Shown here piece after piece: positions 1 to 5,618 of a stretch of 5,618 bases of DNA. The stretch spans positions 1-5,618 of the forward strand of contig CAMWVJ010000102.1 of assembly GCA_947177645.1 (NCBI GenBank). Direction: 5' to 3'. A program made the position numbers and the translations under genes. Numbering within the stretch: position 1 is the stretch's first letter; each line of letters opens with the position of its first letter. This DNA comes from an uncultured Desulfovibrio sp. Its GTDB lineage: Bacteria > Desulfobacterota > Desulfovibrionia > Desulfovibrionales > Desulfovibrionaceae. A model generated the notes under the pieces. The model did no database searches. It saw only the letters and a list, made by a program, of their open reading frames with translations, and was not told the DNA's origin.

Positions 1-32
1 CTCGTGGGCTCGTAGATGTGTATACGACTCTG
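1..32. other. Residual Nextera (Tn5 transposase) sequencing adapter at contig end
   Basis: Positions 1-12 (CTCGTGGGCTCG) are identical to the 5' part of the Nextera read-2 transposase adapter. Position 13 is T where the adapter has G, positions 14-24 (AGATGTGTATA) match the start of the 19-bp Tn5 mosaic end, position 25 is C for A, and 26-27 match again. This gives 25 of 27 bases in register. The last five mosaic-end bases (28-32) mostly do not match. The match begins at base 1 of the window, as expected for an untrimmed, error-containing read end at a contig terminus. It is therefore a library artefact, not a transposon or a gene start. True genomic sequence probably begins between positions 28 and 33. 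The adapter identity is from established knowledge; the artefact reading is an inference. Confidence 0.88.
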
Positions 33-87
33 GGGGTACACTTTGCGCCCAACGGAAAGCCGCGGGCCCTGGCGCGCCCGCGCCTCA

Positions 88-101
88 CCGCCGCGCGGCG
101 G
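88..101. repeat. Perfect GC palindrome downstream of glycosyltransferase gene
   Basis: CCGCCGCGCGGCGG is a perfect 14-base palindrome lying about 20 bases past the stop codon of the minus-strand glycosyltransferase gene. A second inverted repeat, CGCGGGC (61-67) with GCCCGCG (76-82), lies just beyond it. They could form 3'-end hairpins, but no T-run follows on either strand, so a canonical intrinsic terminator is not supported. Nothing else is recognisable between the adapter remnant and position 120. Confidence 0.4.
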
Positions 102-120
102 GGATCTTCCTTACAAACAG

Positions 121-1662
121 CTATTTCGTCTTCCGCAGGGCCGCCATGATGGCCGCGGCGGTCTCGTGGTCGTAGTACTCATAGGCCGTGCGGGCCGTCT
201 CGAGGATCTGCACATCCGGGAGCAATCCCTTTTTCAGGGCCGCGAGCAGGAGCGGCAACAGCTCGCCCTGCATGTGCTGCGGCAGGCACCTCCGCATGAG
301 GTCAAGGGCGCCGGGCGTGGGCGCCAGCTCCCACGACAGGCGGCCGAGCTCGAAGGCCGTGTCCGGCACGGGGTCGGGGAAATCCTTGTTGAAGCCCATG
401 TCCCAGCGGCGGCCGCGTGCGAACGCAAGCTCCCCGGCGAGGGTGAGCAGGCCCTGGGCCGTCGGGGCGCCCGCAAGGGATGCTTCCGGGATTTTTGCCA
501 TGTCCGTCTCGCGCGCACAGGCCAGCAGCCCCTCCCGGGCGGCGGCAAGCTCGTTTTGCTGGATGTCCAGCAGGGCTAGCTTGAGGCGCGCCGGGTTCGT
601 CGCGTCCAGCTCCAGCGCCCGGCGGTAGTGCGCGCGGGCGTCCCTCCCTTTTTTCACCCGCGCCTCAACGTCGCCAAGCAAAAGCTCCGCCTCGGCCGCC
701 TTGTCTGAGGAAGAATGCGCCACTTCCGCAAGCGCCTTCACGGTGCGCGAAAAGTCGCCCCCGAAGCGCTGCACATAGAGCAGTTCTGACGTGATCCTGT
801 GCCACCGGGCCTCTTCGGTGTGCGCCGGGCCGTCCCACCGGCGCGCCGTGGGGATGCGGGCCAGCAGCTCCGCCGCCACCGGCGCGCTCCCGTACAGCTC
901 GCGGCAGGTCTCCTGCCCGTGCGCGCCGAGGCCGGCATAGCGCTCATAGTTTTCGACCACTTCTGTCATGCGTTCGATGAGGCTGTCCGGCGTGTAGAAG
1001 ACGAGGTCCTGAAAATCCGTGAGGCCGAAATCGTGCCCAAAGGGCGAGCGCTCGGTGAAAACGGCCGCGCCTGCGGCGAGGCCCTGCAACACGCGCAGGG
1101 TGAGGCCGGGAAAGAAGTTCTCGTTGAGGACGATCTTCGACTCGGCAAAGACCTGCTGGCTTTGTTCCAGGGTGAGCCCGGAGTGGATGTTGAGGTCAAA
1201 GTGCGACCCGAGCAGCTTGAGGAGATTGTTGCGCTTGGGGCGGTGCGCATTGGTGGTGCCGATGAAGGTGATATCGTACTTTTTCGACCGCGGCGGCTGG
1301 AACCAGGAAGTGTGCGCCGGCAGGGGCAGCCAGGAGACATGGGGCGCCACGCCGGCGAAGTCCGCCACGCACTGGGGCTGGTCCACGAAGACTGCGTCGA
1401 AATTTTGCACGCAGGGCCACAGCCAGAAGGCGTTGAGCGGCGTGTCGATGCAGTAGGCCACCATGGGCAGCTCGCAGGGGCCGAGGGCCGGGAGGTCCGA
1501 AGCCGCGCCGAAAAGCTCCCATATCACGAGGTCTACGGGCGCGGGCAACGCCTTGAGGGCGTCCTTCAGGGTCTCGCCCTTCCTGATGACGAGATCATGG
1601 ACCTGATGGCCGTTGGGCCTGAGCCCTTCGCGTAAAAAATGGCCCTTCAGGGCGATGTTCAT
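121..1662 (-). CDS. CgeB-like GT-B glycosyltransferase with C-terminal TPR-like region
   Basis: The 513-residue product looks like a cytoplasmic sugar transferase of the CgeB/DUF3880 type, which adds sugars to a surface or protein acceptor; donor and acceptor cannot be read from sequence. Residues 1-125 form the N-terminal Rossmann-like half, with YCIDTPLNAFWL (70-81), FDAVFVDQ (88-95) and VSWLPLPA (109-116). Residues 129-235 carry the C-terminal GT domain, with YDITFIGTTNAHRPKR (129-144) and an Asn-rich strand followed by LTLRVLQGLAAG (187-198). Residues about 290-513 are helical; the 323-383 part, with YRRALELDATNPARLKLAL, reads as tetratricopeptide-like repeats. No signal peptide or membrane helix is seen. 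The start is supported by AGGAG seven bases upstream (1670-1674, minus). The place usually held by an acidic donor-contacting residue appears to be Gln193. The downstream neighbour is lost at the contig end. The family call is firm; the biological role is unknown. Confidence 0.85.
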   Translation of the reverse strand: MNIALKGHFLREGLRPNGHQVHDLVIRKGETLKDALKALPAPVDLVIWELFGAASDLPALGPCELPMVAYCIDTPLNAFWLWPCVQNFDAVFVDQPQCVADFAGVAPHVSWLPLPAHTSWFQPPRSKKYDITFIGTTNAHRPKRNNLLKLLGSHFDLNIHSGLTLEQSQQVFAESKIVLNENFFPGLTLRVLQGLAAGAAVFTERSPFGHDFGLTDFQDLVFYTPDSLIERMTEVVENYERYAGLGAHGQETCRELYGSAPVAAELLARIPTARRWDGPAHTEEARWHRITSELLYVQRFGGDFSRTVKALAEVAHSSSDKAAEAELLLGDVEARVKKGRDARAHYRRALELDATNPARLKLALLDIQQNELAAAREGLLACARETDMAKIPEASLAGAPTAQGLLTLAGELAFARGRRWDMGFNKDFPDPVPDTAFELGRLSWELAPTPGALDLMRRCLPQHMQGELLPLLLAALKKGLLPDVQILETARTAYEYYDHETAAAIMAALRKTK

Positions 1663-1669
1663 GGGGCGG

Positions 1670-1674
1670 CTCCT
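1670..1674 (-). promoter_or_regulatory. Ribosome binding site of the glycosyltransferase gene
   Basis: On the minus strand this reads AGGAG, seven bases before the ATG at 1662-1660. It is the strongest Shine-Dalgarno match in the window and fixes the start of the glycosyltransferase. Confidence 0.75.
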
Positions 1675-1714
1675 GGCGCTCCACGGCCGCGGGCGAAGAA
1701 GGTTTGAAGCCGTT

Positions 1715-1735
1715 GCGCGCCGGCCGCCGGCGCGC
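1715..1735. repeat. Perfect 9-bp inverted repeat in divergent intergenic region
   Basis: GCGCGCCGG (1715-1723) pairs perfectly with CCGGCGCGC (1727-1735) around a three-base CCG spacer. It sits in the middle of the 150-bp region separating the divergent glycosyltransferase and aldehyde dehydrogenase genes. It could be an operator-like dyad or an RNA hairpin in a 5' leader; the sequence alone does not decide. No convincing sigma-70 promoter can be picked nearby. Confidence 0.5.
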
Positions 1736-1746
1736 TACAGCTGAAG

Positions 1747-1765
1747 GGGCGGTGCGGCACCGCCC
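1747..1765. repeat. Perfect 8-bp inverted repeat in aldehyde dehydrogenase leader
   Basis: GGGCGGTG (1747-1754) and CACCGCCC (1758-1765) form a perfect dyad with a three-base CGG loop, starting 12 bases after the preceding dyad and ending 47 bases before the aldehyde dehydrogenase start. No T-run follows on either strand, so it is not a standard terminator. It may be a leader hairpin or a binding site for a regulator of the divergent pair. Confidence 0.5.
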
Positions 1766-1799
1766 AAGGATGCCAGAGCCGCGGGGAAAGGTCGAGAAC

Positions 1800-1806
1800 A
1801 AAGGGG
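1800..1806 (+). promoter_or_regulatory. Ribosome binding site of the aldehyde dehydrogenase gene
   Basis: AAAGGGG lies six bases before the ATG at 1813. It is a purine-rich, moderately good Shine-Dalgarno match and supports that ATG as the start. Confidence 0.6.
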
Positions 1807-1812
1807 CTTGCC

Positions 1813-3210
1813 ATGAATGAGCTGTCATATGAGGCCCTGCACGCGGAAATGCGGGCCTTCTTCGCCACGGGCGTCACGCTGGAACCGGCCTTTCGCAAGG
1901 CCCGGCTGCGCACCCTGGCCGCGGCCGTGCGCCGGCGCGAGGCCGACATCACGGCGGCCCTCCACGCCGACCTCGGCAAGTCCGCTGTGGAGGCGTACCT
2001 TACCGAAATCGCGGAAACGCTGGACGCGGCGGAATACTATGCCGCCCGCGCTGCCCGCTTCAGCCGGCCCCGCCGGGTCTGGCCCGGGCGGACCATATTG
2101 CCGGCCTTCTGCAAGGTCCACCCCGAGCCTTTCGGCGTGGCGCTCGTGTTCTCGCCGTGGAACTATCCCTTCCAGCTTTCGCTCATCCCGCTCATCTGCG
2201 CGGTGGCCGCCGGGAATTGCGCGGTGCTCAAGCCCTCGCGGCAGTCGCCGGCCACGGGGCGCCTTTTGCGGGAGCTGGTGGCGGAATGCTTTGACGTCGG
2301 CCACTGCCGCGTCGTGCTCGACGCGCCGGAAGCCCCGGGCGCGTCGCCGGAACAGACGGCCAACGCGCTGCTCGCGCTGCCGTGGGACTTTATTTTCTAT
2401 ACCGGCAGCCCGCGCGTGGGGCATACCATCATGGAGAGCGCGGCCAGACACTTGACGCCCGTGTGCCTCGAGCTCGGCGGCAAGAGCCCGGCCATCGTCA
2501 CCAAGGATGCCGACCTCGCCGTGGCCGCCCGGCGCATCGCCTGGGGCAAGATGCTCAACGCCGGGCAGACCTGCGTGGCGCCGGACTACCTGCTCGCCGA
2601 CGCCGCCATCCTCGACGAGCTCGTGGCGGGCATCGAAAGGGAATTTACCCGCTTCCTCGGGCCTGATGCCCTCGCCTCGCCGGATTATGGCCGCATCGTC
2701 TCCCCCGTGGCCTTTGACCGGCTCTCCGGGCTCGCGGAGCGTTGCGGTGTGCGCCTCCGCGCCGACAAGGAGCGTCTGAAGATCGCGCCCCTCGTCTTCA
2801 AGACCGACCTCACCAGCCCGGCGCTGGAGGACGAGATCTTCGGGCCGCTCCTGCCGGCCGTCGGCTATGCGAGCCTTGACGACGCTATTGGCTACATCCG
2901 CGCCAATCCCAAGCCGCTCGCCTGCTATCTCTTCACCAGAGACAAGGCCATCGAGCGGCGCGTGCTGCGCGAAGTCTCCTTCGGGGGCGGCTGTATCAAT
3001 GACGTGGCGCTCCAGGCCTCCTCCAGCCATTTGCCCTTCGGCGGCGTGGGCAAAAGCGGCATGGGCCGCTACCACGGCCGTGCCGGCTTTGACCTCTTCA
3101 GCAACCTGAAGGGCGTGGTGCGCCAGTGGCCGTCTTTCGACCTGCCGCTGCGCTATCCGCCCTATGGCAAGGGGCGCCTCAGGTGGCTGAAACGCCTGCT
3201 CGACGGCTAG
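1813..3210 (+). CDS. NAD(P)-dependent aldehyde dehydrogenase, class-3-like
   Basis: The 465-residue cytosolic enzyme should oxidise an aldehyde to its carboxylic acid with NAD(P)+. All core motifs are present: FSPWNYPFQ (113-121) with the oxyanion Asn117; KPS (140-142) for the cofactor; TGSPRVG (197-203); LELGGKSP (219-226) with general-base Glu220; GQTC (251-254) with the catalytic Cys254; EIFGP (341-345); and PFGGVGKSGMGRYHG (408-422). The length (about 450-465) and the C-terminal ending YPPYGKGRLRWLKRLL are typical of the ALDH3 branch, here without a hydrophobic membrane tail. The residue after KPS, often a Glu that favours NAD, is Arg143, so cofactor preference is open. A Pro/Ala-rich insertion near residues 176-184 (DAPEAPGAS) precedes the TGS strand. 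The gene stands alone, divergent from the glycosyltransferase and convergent with the ATPase, so the physiological aldehyde is unknown. Confidence 0.96.
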   Translation: MNELSYEALHAEMRAFFATGVTLEPAFRKARLRTLAAAVRRREADITAALHADLGKSAVEAYLTEIAETLDAAEYYAARAARFSRPRRVWPGRTILPAFCKVHPEPFGVALVFSPWNYPFQLSLIPLICAVAAGNCAVLKPSRQSPATGRLLRELVAECFDVGHCRVVLDAPEAPGASPEQTANALLALPWDFIFYTGSPRVGHTIMESAARHLTPVCLELGGKSPAIVTKDADLAVAARRIAWGKMLNAGQTCVAPDYLLADAAILDELVAGIEREFTRFLGPDALASPDYGRIVSPVAFDRLSGLAERCGVRLRADKERLKIAPLVFKTDLTSPALEDEIFGPLLPAVGYASLDDAIGYIRANPKPLACYLFTRDKAIERRVLREVSFGGGCINDVALQASSSHLPFGGVGKSGMGRYHGRAGFDLFSNLKGVVRQWPSFDLPLRYPPYGKGRLRWLKRLLDG

Positions 3211-3214
3211 TGGG

Positions 3215-3252
3215 CGGGGGCCGGCGTTTTTTCAGGGGGATGCCGGCCCCCG
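3215..3252. terminator. Putative transcript-end hairpin between convergent genes
   Basis: CGGGGGCCGGC (3215-3225) and GCCGGCCCCCG (3242-3252) are perfect 11-bp inverted repeats beginning five bases after the aldehyde dehydrogenase stop. The 16-base loop contains TTTTTT (3227-3232). Because the T-run lies in the loop rather than after the stem, this is not a classic intrinsic terminator, but the position between converging genes and the high stability suggest a shared 3'-end structure. A weaker alternative for plus-strand termination is AAACGCC (3190-3196) with GGCGTTT (3223-3229), which runs into the T-run. Confidence 0.5.
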
Positions 3253-3269
3253 GTCATCCGGCGGGGGCC
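3245..3269 (-). terminator. Putative 3'-end hairpin of the ATPase gene
   Basis: GGCCCCCG (3245-3252) and CGGGGGCC (3262-3269) form a perfect 8-bp stem with a nine-base loop immediately beyond the ATPase stop codon. It shares positions 3245-3252 with the larger hairpin on its left, so only one can form at a time. No T-run follows on the minus strand. A role in transcript ending or mRNA 3' protection is inferred only from position. Confidence 0.4.
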
Positions 3270-5396
3270 TTAGCCGCCGGTATGGCGCCTGTAGGCTTTG
3301 GCGACGCTGTAGGGGCGGATGGCGTTGAGCGAAATGCCGATGGTCGTCAGGTTGTGCAGCACAGCCGTCAGCGCCGGGGGCAGCCCGAGCGCGATGGCGC
3401 CCAGAAGATAGAGCGAATTGAGCCCGATGCCGAGGCGCGCGTTGGTGTGGATGCGGGCAAGCGCCCGCGCCGCCAGCAGGCGTATCTTCACGAGGTCGCA
3501 GAGGGTCGAGTTGGTGAAGACCACGTTGGCCACCGCCCGCGCGAGGTCCGTGCCGTCGCCCATGGCCACGCCCACCGAGGCCGCGGACAGGGCCGGGCCG
3601 TCATTGATGCCGTCGCCCACCATCATCACCTTGCAGCCTTCGCGGGTAAGTTCCATGACGATCTTGCCCTTGTCCGTGGGCAGCACATGGGCGCGGAATT
3701 CGGTGATGCCAAGCTCGTTCGCCACGGTGCGCGCGGTCTTTTCGCCGTCGCCCGTGATCATCAGGATGCGGCCGAAGCCCAGGGCGCGCATGGCGCTCAC
3801 CACCTGGCGCGCCTCGGGCCGCAAGGGGTCCTGGATGGAGACCATGCCCGCGGCCTTGCCGTCGATGGCGAGGAAGAGCACGGAATGCCCCTTGGCCGTC
3901 TCGCGGGCGATGGCGTCCGCAAAGACCGCGAGGTCAACACCCTCGTCGTGCTCTATATAGTGGCGGCTGCCGAGATACATCTCGTGCCCGTGCAGGTGCG
4001 AGGAAATGCCGTGCGCCACCACGTATTTCACCTCGGTGTGCTCCTCCTCGTGGGCGATGCCCTCGGCGCTCGCGTGGCTCACGATGGCCCGGGCGATGGG
4101 ATGCGGAAAATGCTCCTCCAGGCAGGCCATGATGCCGAGGACGGTGCGCGGGTCGTGGCCCGGCGCGGCCACCACCTCGGCCACCGAGGGCTGCGAGGTG
4201 GTGAGCGTGCCCGTCTTGTCAAAGACCAGGGTATCCGCCTCGCGGATGGCCTCGAGGTAGCGGCCGCCGCGAATGGCGATGCCCTGCTGCGTGCCGTGGC
4301 GCATGGCCGTGAGCACGGCGAGCGGCGTGGCGAGCTTGAGCGCGCAGGAATAATCCACGAGCAGCACCGACGACGCGCGGTAGATGTTGCGCGTGAAAAG
4401 CCAGACGAGGCCCGCCAGGGCGAAGGTGAAGGGAACGGCCTTGTTGGCGAGGCTGGTATAGCGGGCCTCGATGGCGGATTTCTGCTTTTCCGACTGCTCG
4501 ATGAAGGTCACTACCTGCTGGAGGCGCGTGCTCTCGCCCACCTGGGTCACGCGGATGACGAGGCGCCCCTCCTCCACGATGGTGCCGGCATACACGGCGC
4601 CGCCGTGCGAGCGCTTGACGGGCATGGATTCCCCAGTCATGGCGGCCTGGTTGACAAGGGCTTCGCCGCTCTCCACGATGCCGTCCACGGGGATGGAGCT
4701 GCCATCGTTGACGACGATGAGGTCGCCCCGGCGCACCTGGCCGAGGGGGCGCGCCGCCTCGGTGCCGTCCGGCTGGAGCACCCAGACGGAATCCACGTCG
4801 AGCGTAAGGCTCTCGGTGAGGGAGGCCAGCGCCCGCTGCCGCGTCCAGACCTCAAGCGCGTCGCCCACGGCGAGGAGCATGGTGAGCAGGCTCACCGTGC
4901 GGAAATCGCGCATGAGCAGGGAGACCGTGAGCGCCGATGCGTCGAGAACGTCCACGTTCAGGCGCCCGCGCGCGAGCGAGCGGCAGCCCTTGAGAATGAA
5001 GGGGATGGCCGCGGCCGTGCTCACGACGGCCCGCAAGGGCCACGGCAGGAAGGGCCGCACGATGAAGAAGCGCACCAGCGCCGCCACGCCGCCCACCGGG
5101 TTTTCGCCGGTCACGATCTTTTCGATCTCTTCGGGGGTGATGCCGTGCCGGGCTGTGTGGCAGGTCTCGTCGGCCACATGCGCAAGCGCCGCGGCCCGCG
5201 CCTCGGGACTCTCCGCAAAAAAGAGGACGCGCCCCGTGCGGTGATTGACGCTCACCCCGGTGAGCCCGGGGAGGGCCGCAAGGCCGTGGGCCAAAAGCAG
5301 CGCGGCCCGGGGCGTGAGGTCGGCGGCGCAGCGCAGGCGCACGCGGTGGGGGTGACGCTCCGTCGCCGGGAGCTCATGGACGATCTCGAATTTCAT
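3270..5396 (-). CDS. Heavy-metal P1B-type ATPase with atypical YSC membrane motif
   Basis: The 708-residue membrane pump should use ATP to move a metal ion across the inner membrane. Residues 16-75 resemble a degenerate HMA-type ferredoxin fold without CxxC. Hydrophobic segments lie near 107-135, 148-180, 320-365 and 655-696, consistent with a P1B membrane core. The actuator TGES is at 254-257, the phosphorylated Asp393 is in DKTGTLT (393-399), a His-Pro nucleotide motif is at 432-433, TGDG is at 548-551, and GDGINDGPAL is at 594-603. The usual Cys-Pro-Cys of the fourth core helix is Tyr-Ser-Cys (349-351) followed by Ala-Leu-Lys, so the helix-breaking proline and one cysteine are missing. The last helix ends LHNLTTIGISLNAIRPY (680-696). 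The start has AAGG eight bases upstream (5405-5408, minus). All catalytic residues are intact, so it is not a pseudogene. Transport by a P1B pump is firm; the metal and direction are undetermined, and Cu-type CopA naming would be unsafe. Confidence 0.95.
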   Translation of the reverse strand: MKFEIVHELPATERHPHRVRLRCAADLTPRAALLLAHGLAALPGLTGVSVNHRTGRVLFFAESPEARAAALAHVADETCHTARHGITPEEIEKIVTGENPVGGVAALVRFFIVRPFLPWPLRAVVSTAAAIPFILKGCRSLARGRLNVDVLDASALTVSLLMRDFRTVSLLTMLLAVGDALEVWTRQRALASLTESLTLDVDSVWVLQPDGTEAARPLGQVRRGDLIVVNDGSSIPVDGIVESGEALVNQAAMTGESMPVKRSHGGAVYAGTIVEEGRLVIRVTQVGESTRLQQVVTFIEQSEKQKSAIEARYTSLANKAVPFTFALAGLVWLFTRNIYRASSVLLVDYSCALKLATPLAVLTAMRHGTQQGIAIRGGRYLEAIREADTLVFDKTGTLTTSQPSVAEVVAAPGHDPRTVLGIMACLEEHFPHPIARAIVSHASAEGIAHEEEHTEVKYVVAHGISSHLHGHEMYLGSRHYIEHDEGVDLAVFADAIARETAKGHSVLFLAIDGKAAGMVSIQDPLRPEARQVVSAMRALGFGRILMITGDGEKTARTVANELGITEFRAHVLPTDKGKIVMELTREGCKVMMVGDGINDGPALSAASVGVAMGDGTDLARAVANVVFTNSTLCDLVKIRLLAARALARIHTNARLGIGLNSLYLLGAIALGLPPALTAVLHNLTTIGISLNAIRPYSVAKAYRRHTGG

Positions 5397-5415
5397 GGGG
5401 CCTGCCTTGGGGAAT

Positions 5416-5458
5416 GCCGGCGCGGTAGCCGGGGGCAGGGGCTGCCCCCCGTACCGGC
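5416..5458. repeat. Strong imperfect hairpin between the small gene and the ATPase
   Basis: GGGGGCAG (5431-5438) and CTGCCCCC (5442-5449) pair perfectly around a GGG loop, and outer arms GCCGG (5416-5420) and CCGGC (5454-5458) extend the structure. It fills about half of the 81-bp gap between the two minus-strand genes. No T-run follows in the direction of transcription, so full termination is unlikely. It may be an intercistronic hairpin that sets mRNA processing or the relative level of the ATPase, or a dispersed GC-rich repeat. Confidence 0.5.
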
Positions 5459-5477
5459 TTTTGCTGTTGAGGGGCGC

Positions 5478-5618
5478 CTATTTGCCGCCGTCGGCTTCGG
5501 CGCGGGCGAGATTTTCCTGCATGCGGGCCTCGTCCACCTGCTCGCGGGCTTCGGCGGCCATGTCCTCCAGGTCTTCCTTCATGGTTTCCATCCGGCTCAT
5601 GACCGCGTCCTTCATGAC
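5478..5618 (-). CDS. C-terminal end of small charged helical protein (partial)
   Basis: An open frame enters from the right edge and ends at TAG (5480-5478), giving at least 46 residues. The visible part is almost all helix-forming and charged, rich in Glu, Asp, Lys, Arg, Ala and Met (for example MSRMETMKEDLEDMAAEARE), with no Gly/Pro until the DGGK end, so a coiled-coil or amphipathic helix is likely. It is on the same strand as the ATPase and 81 bases upstream of it, suggesting one transcript. Small YtxH/DUF6110-like proteins, with one N-terminal membrane helix and a charged helical tail, are known next to P1B ATPases that have HMA-like N-termini, and this tail would fit; the membrane helix is outside the window, so the assignment is inference. 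The true start cannot be seen, although an in-frame ATG exists at 5615-5613. Confidence 0.6.
   Translation of the reverse strand, partial: VMKDAVMSRMETMKEDLEDMAAEAREQVDEARMQENLARAEADGGK

Noticed and set aside
14..32. A Tn5-like mosaic end as evidence of a natural transposon
   Set aside because: It is joined to the Nextera adapter tail and sits at base 1 of the window with no transposase gene or second end, so a library artefact explains it.
16..579. A 187-codon plus-strand frame starting near the left edge
   Set aside because: It starts inside the sequencing adapter remnant and then runs antisense to the glycosyltransferase gene.
799..1635. A 278-codon plus-strand frame opposite the glycosyltransferase gene
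   Set aside because: It is fully covered by the supported minus-strand gene and its product has no recognisable domain; a GC-driven shadow.
1713..1741. A possible sigma-70 promoter (TTGCGC, 17-base gap, TACAGC) for the aldehyde dehydrogenase
   Set aside because: Each hexamer matches the consensus at only about half its positions and the spacer coincides with a GC-rich dyad; too weak to annotate.
1825..3075. A 416-codon open frame antisense to the aldehyde dehydrogenase gene
   Set aside because: It lies wholly opposite a gene with every catalytic motif intact, has a low-complexity Arg/Gly/Ala/His-rich product and matches no family I recognise. Long antisense frames are expected in GC-rich coding DNA.
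4471..5244. A 257-codon plus-strand frame opposite the ATPase gene
   Set aside because: The product is Ser/Thr/Arg-rich with no family signature and overlaps a complete, motif-intact ATPase.
3270..5396. Naming the ATPase CopA or ZntA
   Set aside because: Both names imply a Cys-Pro-Cys transport motif; this protein has Tyr-Ser-Cys and no N-terminal CxxC, so a Cu or Zn assignment is not supported.

Overview
The window is GC-rich and gene-dense. Its protein styles resemble Desulfovibrionaceae: a CgeB-like glycosyltransferase with a TPR tail, a class-3-type aldehyde dehydrogenase, and an unusual P1B ATPase preceded by a small helical protein. This assignment rests on overall protein character and base composition, not on a marker gene, so it is only moderately sure. 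The left edge is almost certainly a contig end. The first 27 to 32 bases closely match the Illumina Nextera (Tn5) transposase adapter and should not be read as genomic sequence.

Layout: after the adapter remnant and a short non-coding stretch with a perfect GC palindrome (88-101), a minus-strand gene (121-1662) encodes a glycosyltransferase-like protein with a C-terminal TPR-like half. A 150-bp divergent intergenic region (1663-1812) holds two perfect GC-rich hairpins and separates it from a plus-strand aldehyde dehydrogenase gene (1813-3210). That gene converges on a minus-strand heavy-metal P1B-type ATPase gene (3270-5396). The 59-bp gap between them contains two overlapping, mutually exclusive inverted repeats that probably mark transcript ends. 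Upstream of the ATPase on the same strand, across an 81-bp gap with a strong imperfect hairpin, is the 3' end of a small charged, helical protein (5478-5618) that runs off the window.

Functionally, the small protein and the ATPase are likely co-transcribed as a metal-transport or membrane unit. The ATPase is the most interesting item. It keeps all catalytic motifs of P-type ATPases, but its membrane metal-site motif reads Tyr-Ser-Cys instead of the usual Cys-Pro-Cys, and its N-terminal metal-binding-like domain lacks CxxC, so its ion cannot be inferred from the common P1B classes. The aldehyde dehydrogenase and glycosyltransferase show no clear pathway link to it or to each other. I see no CRISPR array, tRNA, rRNA, insertion sequence or defence system in the window.
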